Source: Mangrovimicrobium sp048323675 (GTDB taxonomy: Bacteria; Pseudomonadota; Gammaproteobacteria; Pseudomonadales; Halieaceae). Taken from it: DNA of 64,000 nt. The DNA is taken from contig NZ_JBLWFK010000003.1 in assembly GCF_048323675.1 (NCBI RefSeq), positions 1 through 64,000 of the forward strand. Direction: 5' to 3'. The position numbers were made by a program, and so were the translations under genes. Below the pieces are notes generated by a model. That model did not search any database. It was given only the letters and a program-made list of their open reading frames with translations, and was not told the DNA's origin. The first letter of the stretch is position 1; every line of letters starts with the position of its first letter. This document shows, piece by piece, positions 1 through 8,075 of the stretch.

Positions 1-78
1 CGTCAACTTGTTAATCAGCTCCCGCAGCGCGCTGGCTTTGGGTTTTGCTTCCGGGTTGTCCCTTCAGCGAGGAGGCGC

Positions 79-120
79 ATTATACAGAGCGCTTCCCGGT
101 TGGCAACAAAAATTTTTAAC
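79..120 (-). promoter_or_regulatory. rRNA-operon-type sigma70 promoter with UP-like element, reading off the left edge
   Basis: On the minus strand a TTGCCA -35 box (101-106) and a perfect TATAAT -10 box (79-84) are separated by 16 bp. An A/T tract (107-120) sits just upstream of the -35 like an UP element, and a GC-rich discriminator follows the -10. A TTGACG at the far left edge could be the -35 of a second (P2) promoter. This architecture is typical of rRNA operons. In Pseudomonas an rRNA operon lies directly beyond the msrQ homologue, so I infer that 16S rRNA starts just left of the window. Confidence 0.6.
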
Positions 121-354
121 TTTTTGCTGCCGTTTTCACCTCTCCGGAACTCTGGGGTTTGCCCGCTAAGCTATTGATAGCTTTTGGGAAACTTGCCGGT
201 GTCGACCCTTGGGTTGAGCACCTGCCCCGGTGAAGGGACGCGAACTATACGTACGGGAATCATGGCGTGCAAGACCTTTTTGAAAAAAAATCCTGCAATT
301 TTTTCGCTGCCCAAAAAACACTCTATTTACAGGGCCGCGAGCCGCTCATCCGTC
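121..354. other. intergenic region between the rRNA-type promoter and the msrQ end
   Basis: With the promoter before it, this completes a gene-free stretch of about 350 bases. No RNA gene or convincing terminator is visible. The small reading frames here lack ribosome binding sites and any recognisable product. Confidence 0.5.
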
Positions 355-933
355 TCAAGCGCGGGCGCGGATTCTGGGCCATAGGCGGAACAAAAGCAAG
401 CCTCCCGCAAGCAAACAATACACAAGTGCCTCGCCGTAGTCGGAACGCACCTGCCAGGCCAGGTGGACACAGGCGAACACCAGCGCCGGATACACCAGCT
501 GGTGCAGGCGGCGCCAGTTCCTCCCCAGCCGCCGCTGCATGCCCCGGGTCGAGGTCAGGGCCAGCGGCAACAGCAACAACCAGGCCATCACACCCACGGT
601 GATATAGGGCCTTTTCACCACCTCTTCCAGCGCCCTGCCCCCATTCCAGCCGATAAAGAACTGGCCGAAGGTAACGAGGTGGACACAGGCATAGAAAAAC
701 GCGAACAGGCCGAGCATGCGGCGGAAGCGGATCGGCCACTGCCAGTGCGAGAGTTTGCGCAATGGCGTCACCGCCAGCGTGAGCAGGAGGAAGCGCAGCG
801 CCCACTCCCCGGTGACCAGCATCAAAGTCTCCGCAGGGTCGGGTCCCAGTCCTGCGCTGAAGGCGCCGTACACCAGCAGGCCAAAGGGCGCCACGCAGGC
901 GATAAACACCGCCGGTTTGATCCACCCGACCAT
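355..933 (-). CDS. msrQ: MsrQ, heme-binding membrane subunit of periplasmic methionine sulfoxide reductase
   Basis: Inner-membrane b-type cytochrome that passes electrons from the quinone pool or flavin to MsrP for repair of oxidised methionine in periplasmic proteins. The 192-residue product has about six hydrophobic segments. Histidines suited to heme ligation sit in membrane segments (ACVHLVTFG near residue 83; RRLHQLVYP and FACVHLAW near 145-160), as in the ferric-reductase-like YedZ family. The ATG at 933 overlaps the msrP stop as TGATG, so translation is coupled; a TTG three bases upstream is the alternative start. It is the last gene of the pssA-msrP-msrQ run. Family and partner agree, so confidence is high. 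Confidence 0.93.
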   Translation of the reverse strand: MVGWIKPAVFIACVAPFGLLVYGAFSAGLGPDPAETLMLVTGEWALRFLLLTLAVTPLRKLSHWQWPIRFRRMLGLFAFFYACVHLVTFGQFFIGWNGGRALEEVVKRPYITVGVMAWLLLLPLALTSTRGMQRRLGRNWRRLHQLVYPALVFACVHLAWQVRSDYGEALVYCLLAGGLLLFRLWPRIRARA

Positions 934-1919
934 CAATGGTATTTCCGCAGGTCCATCCCGGTATACAGCGAGGCCACCTGCTCTTCGTAACCATTGAACA
1001 TCAGGGTCGGGATTTCCCGGGGCTCAAACAGGCTCCCGGGCAAGCGGCGCTCGTATTGCTGGCTCCAGCGCGGGTGGTCGACCTGGGGATTAACATTGGA
1101 ATAGAAGCCGTACTCCCGCGGCTGCGACTTGTTCCAGGCCGTGGGCGGTTGCTTCTCCACCAGGCTGATCCGCACAATCGACTTGATGCTCTTGTAACCG
1201 TACTTCCAGGGCACCACCAGGCGGATCGGCGCGCCGTGCTGGTTGGGCAGGGTCTTGCCGTAATTCCCCACGGCGAGGAAAGCCAGGGGATGCGTCGCCT
1301 CGTCAATGCGCAGCCCCTCCACATAGGGCCATTCGAGGGTGCTGGTAAAGCTGCGGGTACCGGGCATTTCACTGCGCCGGTAAAGCGTTTCAAAAGCGAC
1401 GAATTTCGCACGGCTGGTGGGCTGGAAATCCTGCAGCAGCGAGGCCAGGGGAAAGCCGACCCAGGGAATCACCATCGACCAGCGCTCGACACAGCGCAGG
1501 CGGTAGATCCGCTCTTCCAGCGGGTAGCGGCCGAGAATATCTTCCAGGTGCAACTTGCCCGGCCGATCGACCTCGCCGTCGACTTCGACAGTCCAGGGGT
1601 CGGTGCTCATGGCGCCGGCGTAGTTCGCCGGGTCGGACTTGCCGGTACCAAATTCAAAGAAGTTGTTGTAACTGGCCGCGTCTTCGCGCGGTGTCAGGCG
1701 CTCGTCCGTATAGAACCCCTGAGTCCCCTGGCTGGCGGGGACGTATTCGAGGGGTTTCCCTCCAGTGCTGATCCCCGCCTGCGCCGCAGGGCTTACGCCG
1801 GCGACCAGCGGCACGGACAGCGCGGCAAAGGCCTTCATGATTTCCCGGCGCCGCAGGTAAACCGACTCCGGGGTGATTTCCGAGGAGCTGATTGGCGGAA
1901 CCCTGAACCGAACAGACAT
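933..1919 (-). CDS. msrP: MsrP, periplasmic molybdopterin-dependent methionine sulfoxide reductase catalytic subunit
   Basis: Reduces methionine sulfoxide in periplasmic proteins using a molybdopterin cofactor, with electrons from MsrQ. The 328-residue protein has a twin-arginine-like N terminus (RRREIMK, residues 23-29, followed by a hydrophobic stretch), fitting Tat export of a folded cofactor enzyme. The sulfite-oxidase-like domain includes YRLRCVERWSMV, whose cysteine (about residue 142) is the expected molybdenum ligand. The ATG at 1919 has a strong GGAGGT ribosome binding site. It overlaps msrQ. Length and motifs match the YedY/MsrP family throughout. Confidence 0.95.
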   Translation of the reverse strand: MSVRFRVPPISSSEITPESVYLRRREIMKAFAALSVPLVAGVSPAAQAGISTGGKPLEYVPASQGTQGFYTDERLTPREDAASYNNFFEFGTGKSDPANYAGAMSTDPWTVEVDGEVDRPGKLHLEDILGRYPLEERIYRLRCVERWSMVIPWVGFPLASLLQDFQPTSRAKFVAFETLYRRSEMPGTRSFTSTLEWPYVEGLRIDEATHPLAFLAVGNYGKTLPNQHGAPIRLVVPWKYGYKSIKSIVRISLVEKQPPTAWNKSQPREYGFYSNVNPQVDHPRWSQQYERRLPGSLFEPREIPTLMFNGYEEQVASLYTGMDLRKYH

Positions 1920-1978
1920 GGACTACCTCCGGGTATGTGCGTTCAGGTTCAGAGTACCGCCTGCGTTATTGGTTCCCC

Positions 1979-2836
1979 TTAATCCGGTCGCCGGCGCAGG
2001 CGCCAGACCATCATCACCGGGCCGGACAGGGCGTAGGCCAGGAAGGCCATCAACAGTACCAGCGGCGGATCCAGGGTAACCAGCCCGAACACCAGCACCA
2101 CCAGGAACATCACCACGAAGGGTACCCGGCCGTGGAAGTCGATGCCCTTGAAGCTGTAGTAGCGGAAATTGGCGATCATCAGGAAACCCAGCAGCGCAGT
2201 CAGGCAGGCCAGCAGGAACCCCGCCTCCGGCGGCAGTTCACCCGCCTGCCAGCCAAAATCGCTGCAGACCCAGACCGCGCTGGCGGCAATGGTAGCCGCC
2301 GCCGGACTGGCGAGCCCGGTGAAGTAGTTTTTATCCGCCTTGCCGATCTGGGTATTGAAGCGCGCCAGGCGCAGGGCGGCACAGGCGACGTAGATGAAGG
2401 CGGCGCTCCAGCCAAACTTTCCGAGGTCGCCGAGGGCGAAGCTGAACATGACCAGCGCTGGCGCCACTCCAAAGGACACCATGTCGGCAAGGCTGTCGAA
2501 CTCGGCGCCGAACTTGCTCTGGGTATTGGTCAGGCGGGCTACCCGGCCGTCCAGGCCGTCGAGCACCAGGGCGGCGAGAATGGCGATGGGCGCGCTGGCG
2601 AAATCGCCGCGCATGGCCGCGATCACCGCGTAAAAGCCGGCGAACAGCGCACCTGTGGTAAACAGGTTCGGCAACAGGTAGATACCCTGGCGGCGCACCG
2701 AGCGCCCGTTTTCCGAGACTTCTTCCTCGTGCTCGTCGACCAGCATATCCAGCGAGGCGGTGACTCCGCTGTTGGTCGATTCATCCCCCTCGTCTTCGGG
2801 CGTCTTGGGGCTATCTGGTTGCTGCGGCGAATTCAT
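1979..2836 (-). CDS. pssA: CDP-diacylglycerol-serine O-phosphatidyltransferase
   Basis: Makes phosphatidylserine from CDP-diacylglycerol and serine, the first committed step to phosphatidylethanolamine, in the inner membrane. The CDP-alcohol phosphotransferase signature DGxxAR(x8)Gx3Dx3D is intact in the segment running from LDGLDGRVAR to DSLADM. Several membrane helices follow. The first 50 or so residues are an acidic, low-complexity cytoplasmic tail. I chose the ATG at 2836; the reading frame can be extended to a TTG at 2875 that overlaps the ilvY stop but has no Shine-Dalgarno. Its place between ilvC and msrP is the same as in Pseudomonas. Serine is also the substrate of the sphingolipid enzyme encoded at 24.2 kb. 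Confidence 0.93.
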   Translation of the reverse strand: MNSPQQPDSPKTPEDEGDESTNSGVTASLDMLVDEHEEEVSENGRSVRRQGIYLLPNLFTTGALFAGFYAVIAAMRGDFASAPIAILAALVLDGLDGRVARLTNTQSKFGAEFDSLADMVSFGVAPALVMFSFALGDLGKFGWSAAFIYVACAALRLARFNTQIGKADKNYFTGLASPAAATIAASAVWVCSDFGWQAGELPPEAGFLLACLTALLGFLMIANFRYYSFKGIDFHGRVPFVVMFLVVLVFGLVTLDPPLVLLMAFLAYALSGPVMMVWRLRRRPD

Positions 2837-2871
2837 GGCGGGTTCCAGCCGTTTATTTGTGCCCGATTGTA

Positions 2872-3777
2872 TCAAAGGGCGGCGTCATAGGTCTGCCCGG
2901 CGACATCCCAGAGTGCGCGCACCAGCGGGTTGGCCAGGCGGGCACGCAGGGCGGCAAGGCCGATGGTCAGTGCGGGCAGGCCCTGCTCCAGTTGCAGCGT
3001 CTCCACGCCTTCACCGAGGCCGCTGGATTCGATGACCAACTGCGGCGCAATGCCCACGCCGAGCCCCAGGCTCACCATCGCCACAATCGCCTCGTGGCCG
3101 GCCACCTGGGCGTAGATGCGCGGGCGGATATTGCGCCGGCGCAGCCACTCGTCCAGCAGTTCCTTGGTAATGCCGCGCTCCGGCACGATCAGCGGCAGGG
3201 AGGACCAGTCGGGCTCACCGCCGCCCTCACCCGCCAGCGCCCGCTCGCGCACCAGGCAATCCGCCGCCGGCAGGCAGAACTGCAGCGGCGATGCCACCAG
3301 CGGCAGGAAATCCATGCGCCGGGAGGCCTGCAGGGGCCGGATACTCGCCGCCAGGTCGTCCTGGCCGCGCAGGATACGGGTGATGCCGTCCGCCTGGTCG
3401 CCGGTGTGCATCATGATGTCCACCCCCGGGTGAGTGGCGCGAAACTGCGCGAGAATGGGCGCCAGCAGGGTATGGGTCGCCGTGACCGAGCAGTAGAGGC
3501 TGACTTCCCCCGCCAGCTCACCCGTGTTGCCCAGCTGTTGTTTCAGCTGCTGCCATTCAGCCAGGGTCTGGCGGGCAAATTCGCGAAACTCCCGGCCAGC
3601 GCGGGTCAGGGTGACATTGCGGCGATCACGCTGGAACAGCGGCTGGCCGAGCTCTTCCTCCAGCCGGGCGATACTGCGGCTGACCGCCGATACGCTCATG
3701 TGCAGGTTTTCCGCACTGCGGCTAAAATTCAGGGTCTCGGCGAGCGAGACAAAGACCGTCAGGGTCCGGGTTTCCAT
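2872..3777 (-). CDS. ilvY: LysR-type regulator IlvY, activator of ilvC
   Basis: Transcription factor expected to activate the divergent ilvC when acetolactate or acetohydroxybutyrate accumulates. The 301-residue protein has the LysR N-terminal winged helix-turn-helix (about residues 15-45, with ETLNFSRSAENLHMS and SRSIARLEEELG) and a periplasmic-binding-protein-like effector domain. Divergence from ilvC with a 136-bp shared control region is the classical ilvY-ilvC arrangement of enterobacteria. Pseudomonas, which carries the short class I IlvC, lacks this pair. That supports import of ilvY and ilvC as a unit. Confidence 0.88.
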   Translation of the reverse strand: METRTLTVFVSLAETLNFSRSAENLHMSVSAVSRSIARLEEELGQPLFQRDRRNVTLTRAGREFREFARQTLAEWQQLKQQLGNTGELAGEVSLYCSVTATHTLLAPILAQFRATHPGVDIMMHTGDQADGITRILRGQDDLAASIRPLQASRRMDFLPLVASPLQFCLPAADCLVRERALAGEGGGEPDWSSLPLIVPERGITKELLDEWLRRRNIRPRIYAQVAGHEAIVAMVSLGLGVGIAPQLVIESSGLGEGVETLQLEQGLPALTIGLAALRARLANPLVRALWDVAGQTYDAAL

Positions 3778-3791
3778 CCGCTCTCGCCTTT

Positions 3792-3808
3792 ATTGCAAAT
3801 AAAGCAAT
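3792..3808. promoter_or_regulatory. likely IlvY operator in the ilvY-ilvC control region
   Basis: ATTGC and GCAAT form a 17-bp inverted repeat with a 7-bp A/T-rich centre and contain the T-N11-A spacing of LysR-type sites. A weaker GCG-TTTTA-CGC dyad lies at 3826-3836. Two sites are usual for LysR regulators. The position just upstream of ilvY and 105-120 bp before ilvC fits autoregulation plus activation. Confidence 0.55.
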
Positions 3809-3913
3809 ACAGTATCGCCTATTTAGCGTTTTACGCAAGACAAAGAATCCCGTATCGTTCGGCCTGCTATCAACACGCTATCGTAATTACCCGCAACAAA
3901 GAGGACTACTCTC

Positions 3914-5386
3914 ATGGGCCAGAATTACTTCAATACCCTGCCCCTGCGCCTCCAACTGGAGGAACTGGGCAAGTGTCGTTTTATGGATCGCAGCGAATTC
4001 GCCGACGGCTGTAACTACCTCAAGGGCAAGAAGATCGTCATCGTCGGCTGCGGCGCCCAGGGCCTCAACCAGGGCCTGAACCTGCGCGACTCCGGCCTCG
4101 ACGTGTCCTACGCCCTGCGCGCGGAAGCCATCGCGGAAAAGCGCCAGTCCTGGAAGAACGCTTCCGAGAACGGCTTCACCGTCGGCACCTACGAGGAACT
4201 GGTCCCCACCGCCGACGTGGTCATGAACCTGACCCCGGACAAGCAGCACACCAGCGTGGTCAACGCGGTTATGCCGCTGATGAAGGAAGGCGCCTGCCTG
4301 GACTACGCCCACGGTTTCAACCTGGTGGAAGAAGGCATGCAGATCCGCAAGGACCTGACCGTAGTCATGATGTGCCCGAAATGCCCCGGCACTGAAGTGC
4401 GCGAGGAATACAAGCGCGGCTTTGGCGTACCCACCCTGATCGCGGTACACCGCGAGAACGATCCGAAAGGCGAAGGCCTGGACATCGCCAAGGCGCTGGC
4501 CGCCGGCACCGGCGCCGATCGCGCGGGCGTCCTGGAATCCTCGCCCATCGCCGAAGTGAAGTCCGACCTGATGGGCGAGCAAACCATCCTCTGCGGCATG
4601 CTGCAGACCGGCGCCATCCTCTGCTTCGACAAGATGGTCGAGAAAGGCATCGAGCCGGGCTACGCCTCCAAGCTGATCCAGCACGGCTGGGAAACCGTCA
4701 CCGAGGGCCTGAAGCACGGCGGCATCACCAACATGATGGACCGCCTGTCCAACCCGGCGAAAATCCGCGCCTTCCACCTGGCCGAGGAACTCAAGGACAT
4801 CATGCGCCCGCTGTATGAGAAGCACCAGGACGACATCATGTCCGGTGAATTCTCCCGCACCATGATGGCCGACTGGGCCAACGACGACGCCAACCTGCTG
4901 AACTGGCGCGCCGCCACCCAGGACACCGCCTTCGAAAACACCCCCAGCACCGATGCGGACATCTCCGAGCAGGAGTACTACGACCACGGCATCCTGCTGG
5001 TCGCCATGGTCAAGGCCGGGGTGGAACTGGCCTACGACACGATGGTCGCCGCGGGCATCAAGGCAGAATCGGCCTACTACGAGTCACTGCACGAGACCCC
5101 GCTGATCGCCAACACCATCGCGCGCAAGAAACTGTACGAGATGAACGTGGTGATCTCCGACACCGCCGAATACGGCTGTTACCTGTTCGACCACGCCTGC
5201 CGTCCGCTGCTCAGGGACTTCATGGCCAAAGTCGACACCGACATCATCGGCAAGGGTATCTCCGGCGACAACGGCGTGGACAACCAGGAACTGATCGCGG
5301 TGAACCGCGCGATCCGCAACCACCCGGTCGAGATCGTCGGCGACAAGCTGCGCGGCTACATGACTGCGATGAAGCGTATCGTCTAA
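3914..5386 (+). CDS. ilvC: ketol-acid reductoisomerase, class II (long form)
   Basis: Second common enzyme of valine and isoleucine synthesis: NADPH- and magnesium-dependent isomerisation and reduction of acetolactate or acetohydroxybutyrate. The 490-residue length marks the class II E. coli/plant-like form with a duplicated C-terminal domain; Pseudomonas has a form of about 338 residues. A Rossmann motif GCGAQGLNQG lies near residues 45-54, and acidic magnesium-binding residues occur in both C-terminal repeats. The ATG follows AGAGGA at good spacing. It is separated from ilvIH by about 37 kb and read in the opposite direction. A strong terminator follows. Confidence 0.97.
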   Translation: MGQNYFNTLPLRLQLEELGKCRFMDRSEFADGCNYLKGKKIVIVGCGAQGLNQGLNLRDSGLDVSYALRAEAIAEKRQSWKNASENGFTVGTYEELVPTADVVMNLTPDKQHTSVVNAVMPLMKEGACLDYAHGFNLVEEGMQIRKDLTVVMMCPKCPGTEVREEYKRGFGVPTLIAVHRENDPKGEGLDIAKALAAGTGADRAGVLESSPIAEVKSDLMGEQTILCGMLQTGAILCFDKMVEKGIEPGYASKLIQHGWETVTEGLKHGGITNMMDRLSNPAKIRAFHLAEELKDIMRPLYEKHQDDIMSGEFSRTMMADWANDDANLLNWRAATQDTAFENTPSTDADISEQEYYDHGILLVAMVKAGVELAYDTMVAAGIKAESAYYESLHETPLIANTIARKKLYEMNVVISDTAEYGCYLFDHACRPLLRDFMAKVDTDIIGKGISGDNGVDNQELIAVNRAIRNHPVEIVGDKLRGYMTAMKRIV

Positions 5387-5405
5387 GCGCTGTCTGCAAA
5401 AAATA

Positions 5406-5433
5406 AAAAGGGGAGCATCTGCTCCCCTTTTTT
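5406..5433 (+). terminator. rho-independent terminator of ilvC
   Basis: An 8-bp GC-rich stem (5410-5417 with 5420-5427) is flanked by an A-run and a T-run, so it can work in both directions: after ilvC on the plus strand and after the convergent gene ending at 5447. A near copy follows the neighbouring paralogue at 6201-6228. Confidence 0.9.
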
Positions 5434-5446
5434 CATTCCCGTTTTC

Positions 5447-6016
5447 CTAATTATCGAACTCACAGTAGTTGGCAAGGACGGTCGCGCCCGGCGCGATGGT
5501 GTCGCCGATATCAGCACCGCCGTCCTTTACCTGGAATTCATAGGGACAGGGCATGAACTCGTAACTGAGAACCTCCAGCGTCGTGGTCGCGCAGTTGTTG
5601 GTGATGTCCATCCCTCCGAACCCGAACCAGTTGACGTTGATAATCCCCAGCTCTCCAGAAATGCAGACAGCTTCCTCCGGCGGTACGACGACAAGCGGGG
5701 AGAGGCCGGCAACAGTCGGACCGGCACCCCAGGCGATCACCAGTGTGCCGCCAGAGAGCGCAGCCATGCACAGAATTTTCTGGTAAGCGGGGCGCTGGCG
5801 CAGAAAACGGTAGGCGATCATCGCCAGCAACAGGCCAAGCGCTACAATCAGGCCGACGCCAAGTCCAGGCACGGGTTCCGCCGGGACGGCCGGAACCGGC
5901 GTCGCCACTGCGCCAACATTTATCACGACAGCTGCGTTGGTGGCCGAGGCCACAGAAGGCAGGCCGACAAGGACCGCCAGCGCCATATTGATTGCTAATC
6001 CCGGTTTGAAAATCAT
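5447..6016 (-). CDS. secreted protein with exosortase-like signal in mid-sequence, copy 1 (midcut-type)
   Basis: A 189-residue protein with an N-terminal signal peptide (hydrophobic MALAVLVGLPSVASA) and a short Val-Gly-Ala/Pro-rich linker. Near residues 50-80 follows VPGLGVGL, a hydrophobic helix and a basic RFLRQRP. That tripartite element looks like a PEP-CTERM/exosortase sorting signal, but about 100 residues continue after it, with a second hydrophobic stretch and a cysteine-containing C-terminal domain. This matches what I recall of the midcut-by-XrtH family; I cannot verify it here. The ATG at 6016 follows GGGGGAG; the frame extends upstream but the extension has no signal sequence. It is a paralogue of the next gene. 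No exosortase is visible in the window. Confidence 0.6.
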   Translation of the reverse strand: MIFKPGLAINMALAVLVGLPSVASATNAAVVINVGAVATPVPAVPAEPVPGLGVGLIVALGLLLAMIAYRFLRQRPAYQKILCMAALSGGTLVIAWGAGPTVAGLSPLVVVPPEEAVCISGELGIINVNWFGFGGMDITNNCATTTLEVLSYEFMPCPYEFQVKDGGADIGDTIAPGATVLANYCEFDN

Positions 6017-6200
6017 GTCTCCCCCATACCCTGATTTGTAAAGACCAGACGTCACCGTAGGCACTTTTCTTATTTCAGAACACGTTTCCCAAACGGCAGG
6101 GAAATGCATCACCGCACATGGATGATCGATATTTTCACAGCCGGTGTCTATACACTCTGCCAGGCTAATCGCGGTGAACCGTGCGGTCTGCAAGAAATAA

Positions 6201-6228
6201 AAAAAGGGGAGCATTTGCTCCCCTTTTT
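6201..6228. terminator. terminator duplicated with copy 2 of the secreted protein
   Basis: An 8-bp stem (6206-6213 with 6216-6223) between A and T runs. Sequence and position are nearly identical to the ilvC terminator at 5406-5433, with matching flanks on both sides. It ends transcription of the minus-strand gene at 6242. Confidence 0.85.
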
Positions 6229-6241
6229 AATTCTCCTTCTC

Positions 6242-6823
6242 TTAATCGCCCAATTCACAGTAGTTGGAAAGGACTGTTACACCCGGCTCGATGGTATCAC
6301 CGATATCAGCACCGCCGTCCTTTACCTGGAACTCATAGGCACAGGGCATGAACTCGTAACTGAGAACCTCCAGCGTCGTGGTCGCGCAGTTGTTGGTGAT
6401 TTCCATCCCACCGAACCCGCCCCACTCGAGAGAGCTGACGCCAAAGGTCCCGCTGGTACACACCGAGTTTTCAGGCGGGACGGCGATGACCGGGAGAAGA
6501 ATCCCGGCAATGGTCGGCCCCGCACCCCAGGCGGTGACCAGGGTTCCGGCCGCCAGCGTGGTCAGGCAGAGAATCTTCTGGTAGGCCGGGCGCTGGCGTA
6601 AAAAGCGGTAGGCGATCACCGCCAGCAGCAGGCCCAGAGCGATAACCAGGCCGGTCCCCATGAAGGGCACTGCCTCCGGGGCGACACCCGGCACAGGCGC
6701 CGCTGGTGGTGGAATGACGGCCCCGACGTTGATGACCGGTGAAGTGGTAGCCGAAGCCACCGCAGGCAGGCCCGCCAGCACGAACAGCGCGGCATTGGCC
6801 CAAAGGCATTTCCTGTTAAACAT
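6242..6823 (-). CDS. secreted protein with exosortase-like signal in mid-sequence, copy 2
   Basis: A 193-residue paralogue of the gene at 5447-6016. It has the same layout: signal peptide ending near LPAVASA, an INVGAV segment, a proline-rich linker, VPFMGTGL plus a hydrophobic helix plus RFLRQRPAYQK in mid-protein, a second hydrophobic segment, and a C-terminal domain almost identical to copy 1 (ITNNCATTTLEVLSYEFMPC and EFQVKDGGADIGDTI). Similarity is highest at the 3' end and runs through the terminator, pointing to recent tandem duplication or gene conversion. The ATG at 6823 follows GGGGGA. Function unknown; the cysteines suggest disulfides after export. Confidence 0.6.
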   Translation of the reverse strand: MFNRKCLWANAALFVLAGLPAVASATTSPVINVGAVIPPPAAPVPGVAPEAVPFMGTGLVIALGLLLAVIAYRFLRQRPAYQKILCLTTLAAGTLVTAWGAGPTIAGILLPVIAVPPENSVCTSGTFGVSSLEWGGFGGMEITNNCATTTLEVLSYEFMPCAYEFQVKDGGADIGDTIEPGVTVLSNYCELGD

Positions 6824-6987
6824 ATTTTCCCCCAGTTGATGTTGTATGATTTTTGACACGGTCTTCGTGGCGTTTTCTGGCTTACGCTCTTTACAGTAAC
6901 CTGCGACAGCGCCGACCCGATTACAGGAATGGGCTGCCACTGCTAAATCATCTACGTTTTGTCCATCCGTGTCCACGGGCAGGTGCG

Positions 6988-7143
6988 TCACCCCCGGGCT
7001 GTATTACCCGCGTGGCCCCGGCTCGGCGGGGCCACAGCGCCTACATGGATGGTAACGACCTGGTTCTGTGCCCAGGCCATGGACGGCAGGCAAGTGAGCG
7101 CAGTAGCCAGCTGGTAAATCCGCAATCGAGGTTTGGTATCCAT
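6988..7143 (-). pseudogene. truncated third copy of the secreted protein family
   Basis: An ATG at 7143 with a strong GGGGGA ribosome binding site opens a 51-residue frame. It begins with a signal-peptide-like segment (LATALTCLPSMAWA) followed by VVTIHVGAVAPP, matching the mature start (VINVGAV) of the two neighbours. The frame then runs into a GC-rich inverted repeat (7012-7035: 9-bp arms, 6-bp loop) and stops. The mid-signal and the C-terminal domain are missing. It is either a decayed copy or a family member cut by a rearrangement at the palindrome. The region 6824-6987 between it and copy 2 shows no other gene. Confidence 0.55.
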
Positions 7144-7253
7144 ACATCCCCCTGAGGTCGATTTTTAAATGTCAGCGCAGTTCTTCCGGCGCCGGCCGGG
7201 TTACTATACGCTGTGACAGATTCTTCGGAAAACGAAACCCTGCCAAAAGTGAC

Positions 7254-8075
7254 ATGAACCCAGATACCCAGACCATCTATATTTTCACCGCCTGCGTCTT
7301 CGCACTATTGATGTTCCTGGAAACCCTTGTGCCAAGGCAAAACAGCGAGTCTGAACTGGCATCGCGCTGGATCAATAATTTCAGCCTCAGCGCCGTCACC
7401 TGGTACGCGAGCAACCTGTTCGCGACCTGGGCGATGATCTGGTTTGCCGGCAATGTCAATCTGCACCAGCTGCGCCTGGTTCCGCAGTCCGTGGCCAGCA
7501 ATCCGGTGGCGGGCTTCCTGCTCCTGCTGGTGGTGGCCGAGTTTATCGGCTACTGGGGCCATCGCGTCTATCACCGGGTGAGCTGGCTGTGGCCGATACA
7601 CGCGGTCCACCACGCGGATACCCGGCTCGATGTCTCCACCAGCCTGCGCAACCACCCGCTGGAAACGCTGCTGACCCTGCCCTTGATAACGCCCGCGGTG
7701 GTCATGCTCGGCGTCACCCCGGCGGTAGCAGCGACTTACCAGCTGTTTGTCGTGGCCAGCACAGCCTTCGGCCACGCCAACATCCGCCTGCCCCAGGCAC
7801 TCGACCGGGTTTTGCGCCGGGTAATCATCACCCCGGACTATCACCGGCTGCACCACTCGTCGGAGCAACGCTACACCGACAGCAACTTCGGCACCCTGGT
7901 ACCCTGGTTCGATTACCTTTTCGGCACCGCGAAGTGGCGCGATCCCCGCGAACTGGAAAACATGGAGATCGGCCTGGAGTACTGGCGGGAAAAACGCGAC
8001 AAGCGTATCGACCAGCTGCTGGTGATGCCCTTCAGGAAAATCCGCCGCCCCGCCGCGGCAGGAGCCTCACAGTAG
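7254..8075 (+). CDS. sterol desaturase / fatty acid hydroxylase family membrane protein
   Basis: Di-iron membrane oxygenase that would hydroxylate or desaturate a lipid chain. The 273-residue protein has hydrophobic segments near residues 8-25, 45-65 and 85-105 and the histidine boxes of the family: GHRVYHR (about 104-110), HAVHHAD (about 120-126) and HRLHHSSEQRYTDSNFG (about 200-216). The last motif is typical of small bacterial sterol-desaturase-like proteins of unknown substrate. The end overlaps the convergent DUF1704 gene by 9 bp. A second, different member of the superfamily is encoded at 16.6 kb. The substrate cannot be told from sequence; a link to the sphingolipid locus is possible. 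Confidence 0.85.
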   Translation: MNPDTQTIYIFTACVFALLMFLETLVPRQNSESELASRWINNFSLSAVTWYASNLFATWAMIWFAGNVNLHQLRLVPQSVASNPVAGFLLLLVVAEFIGYWGHRVYHRVSWLWPIHAVHHADTRLDVSTSLRNHPLETLLTLPLITPAVVMLGVTPAVAATYQLFVVASTAFGHANIRLPQALDRVLRRVIITPDYHRLHHSSEQRYTDSNFGTLVPWFDYLFGTAKWRDPRELENMEIGLEYWREKRDKRIDQLLVMPFRKIRRPAAAGASQ

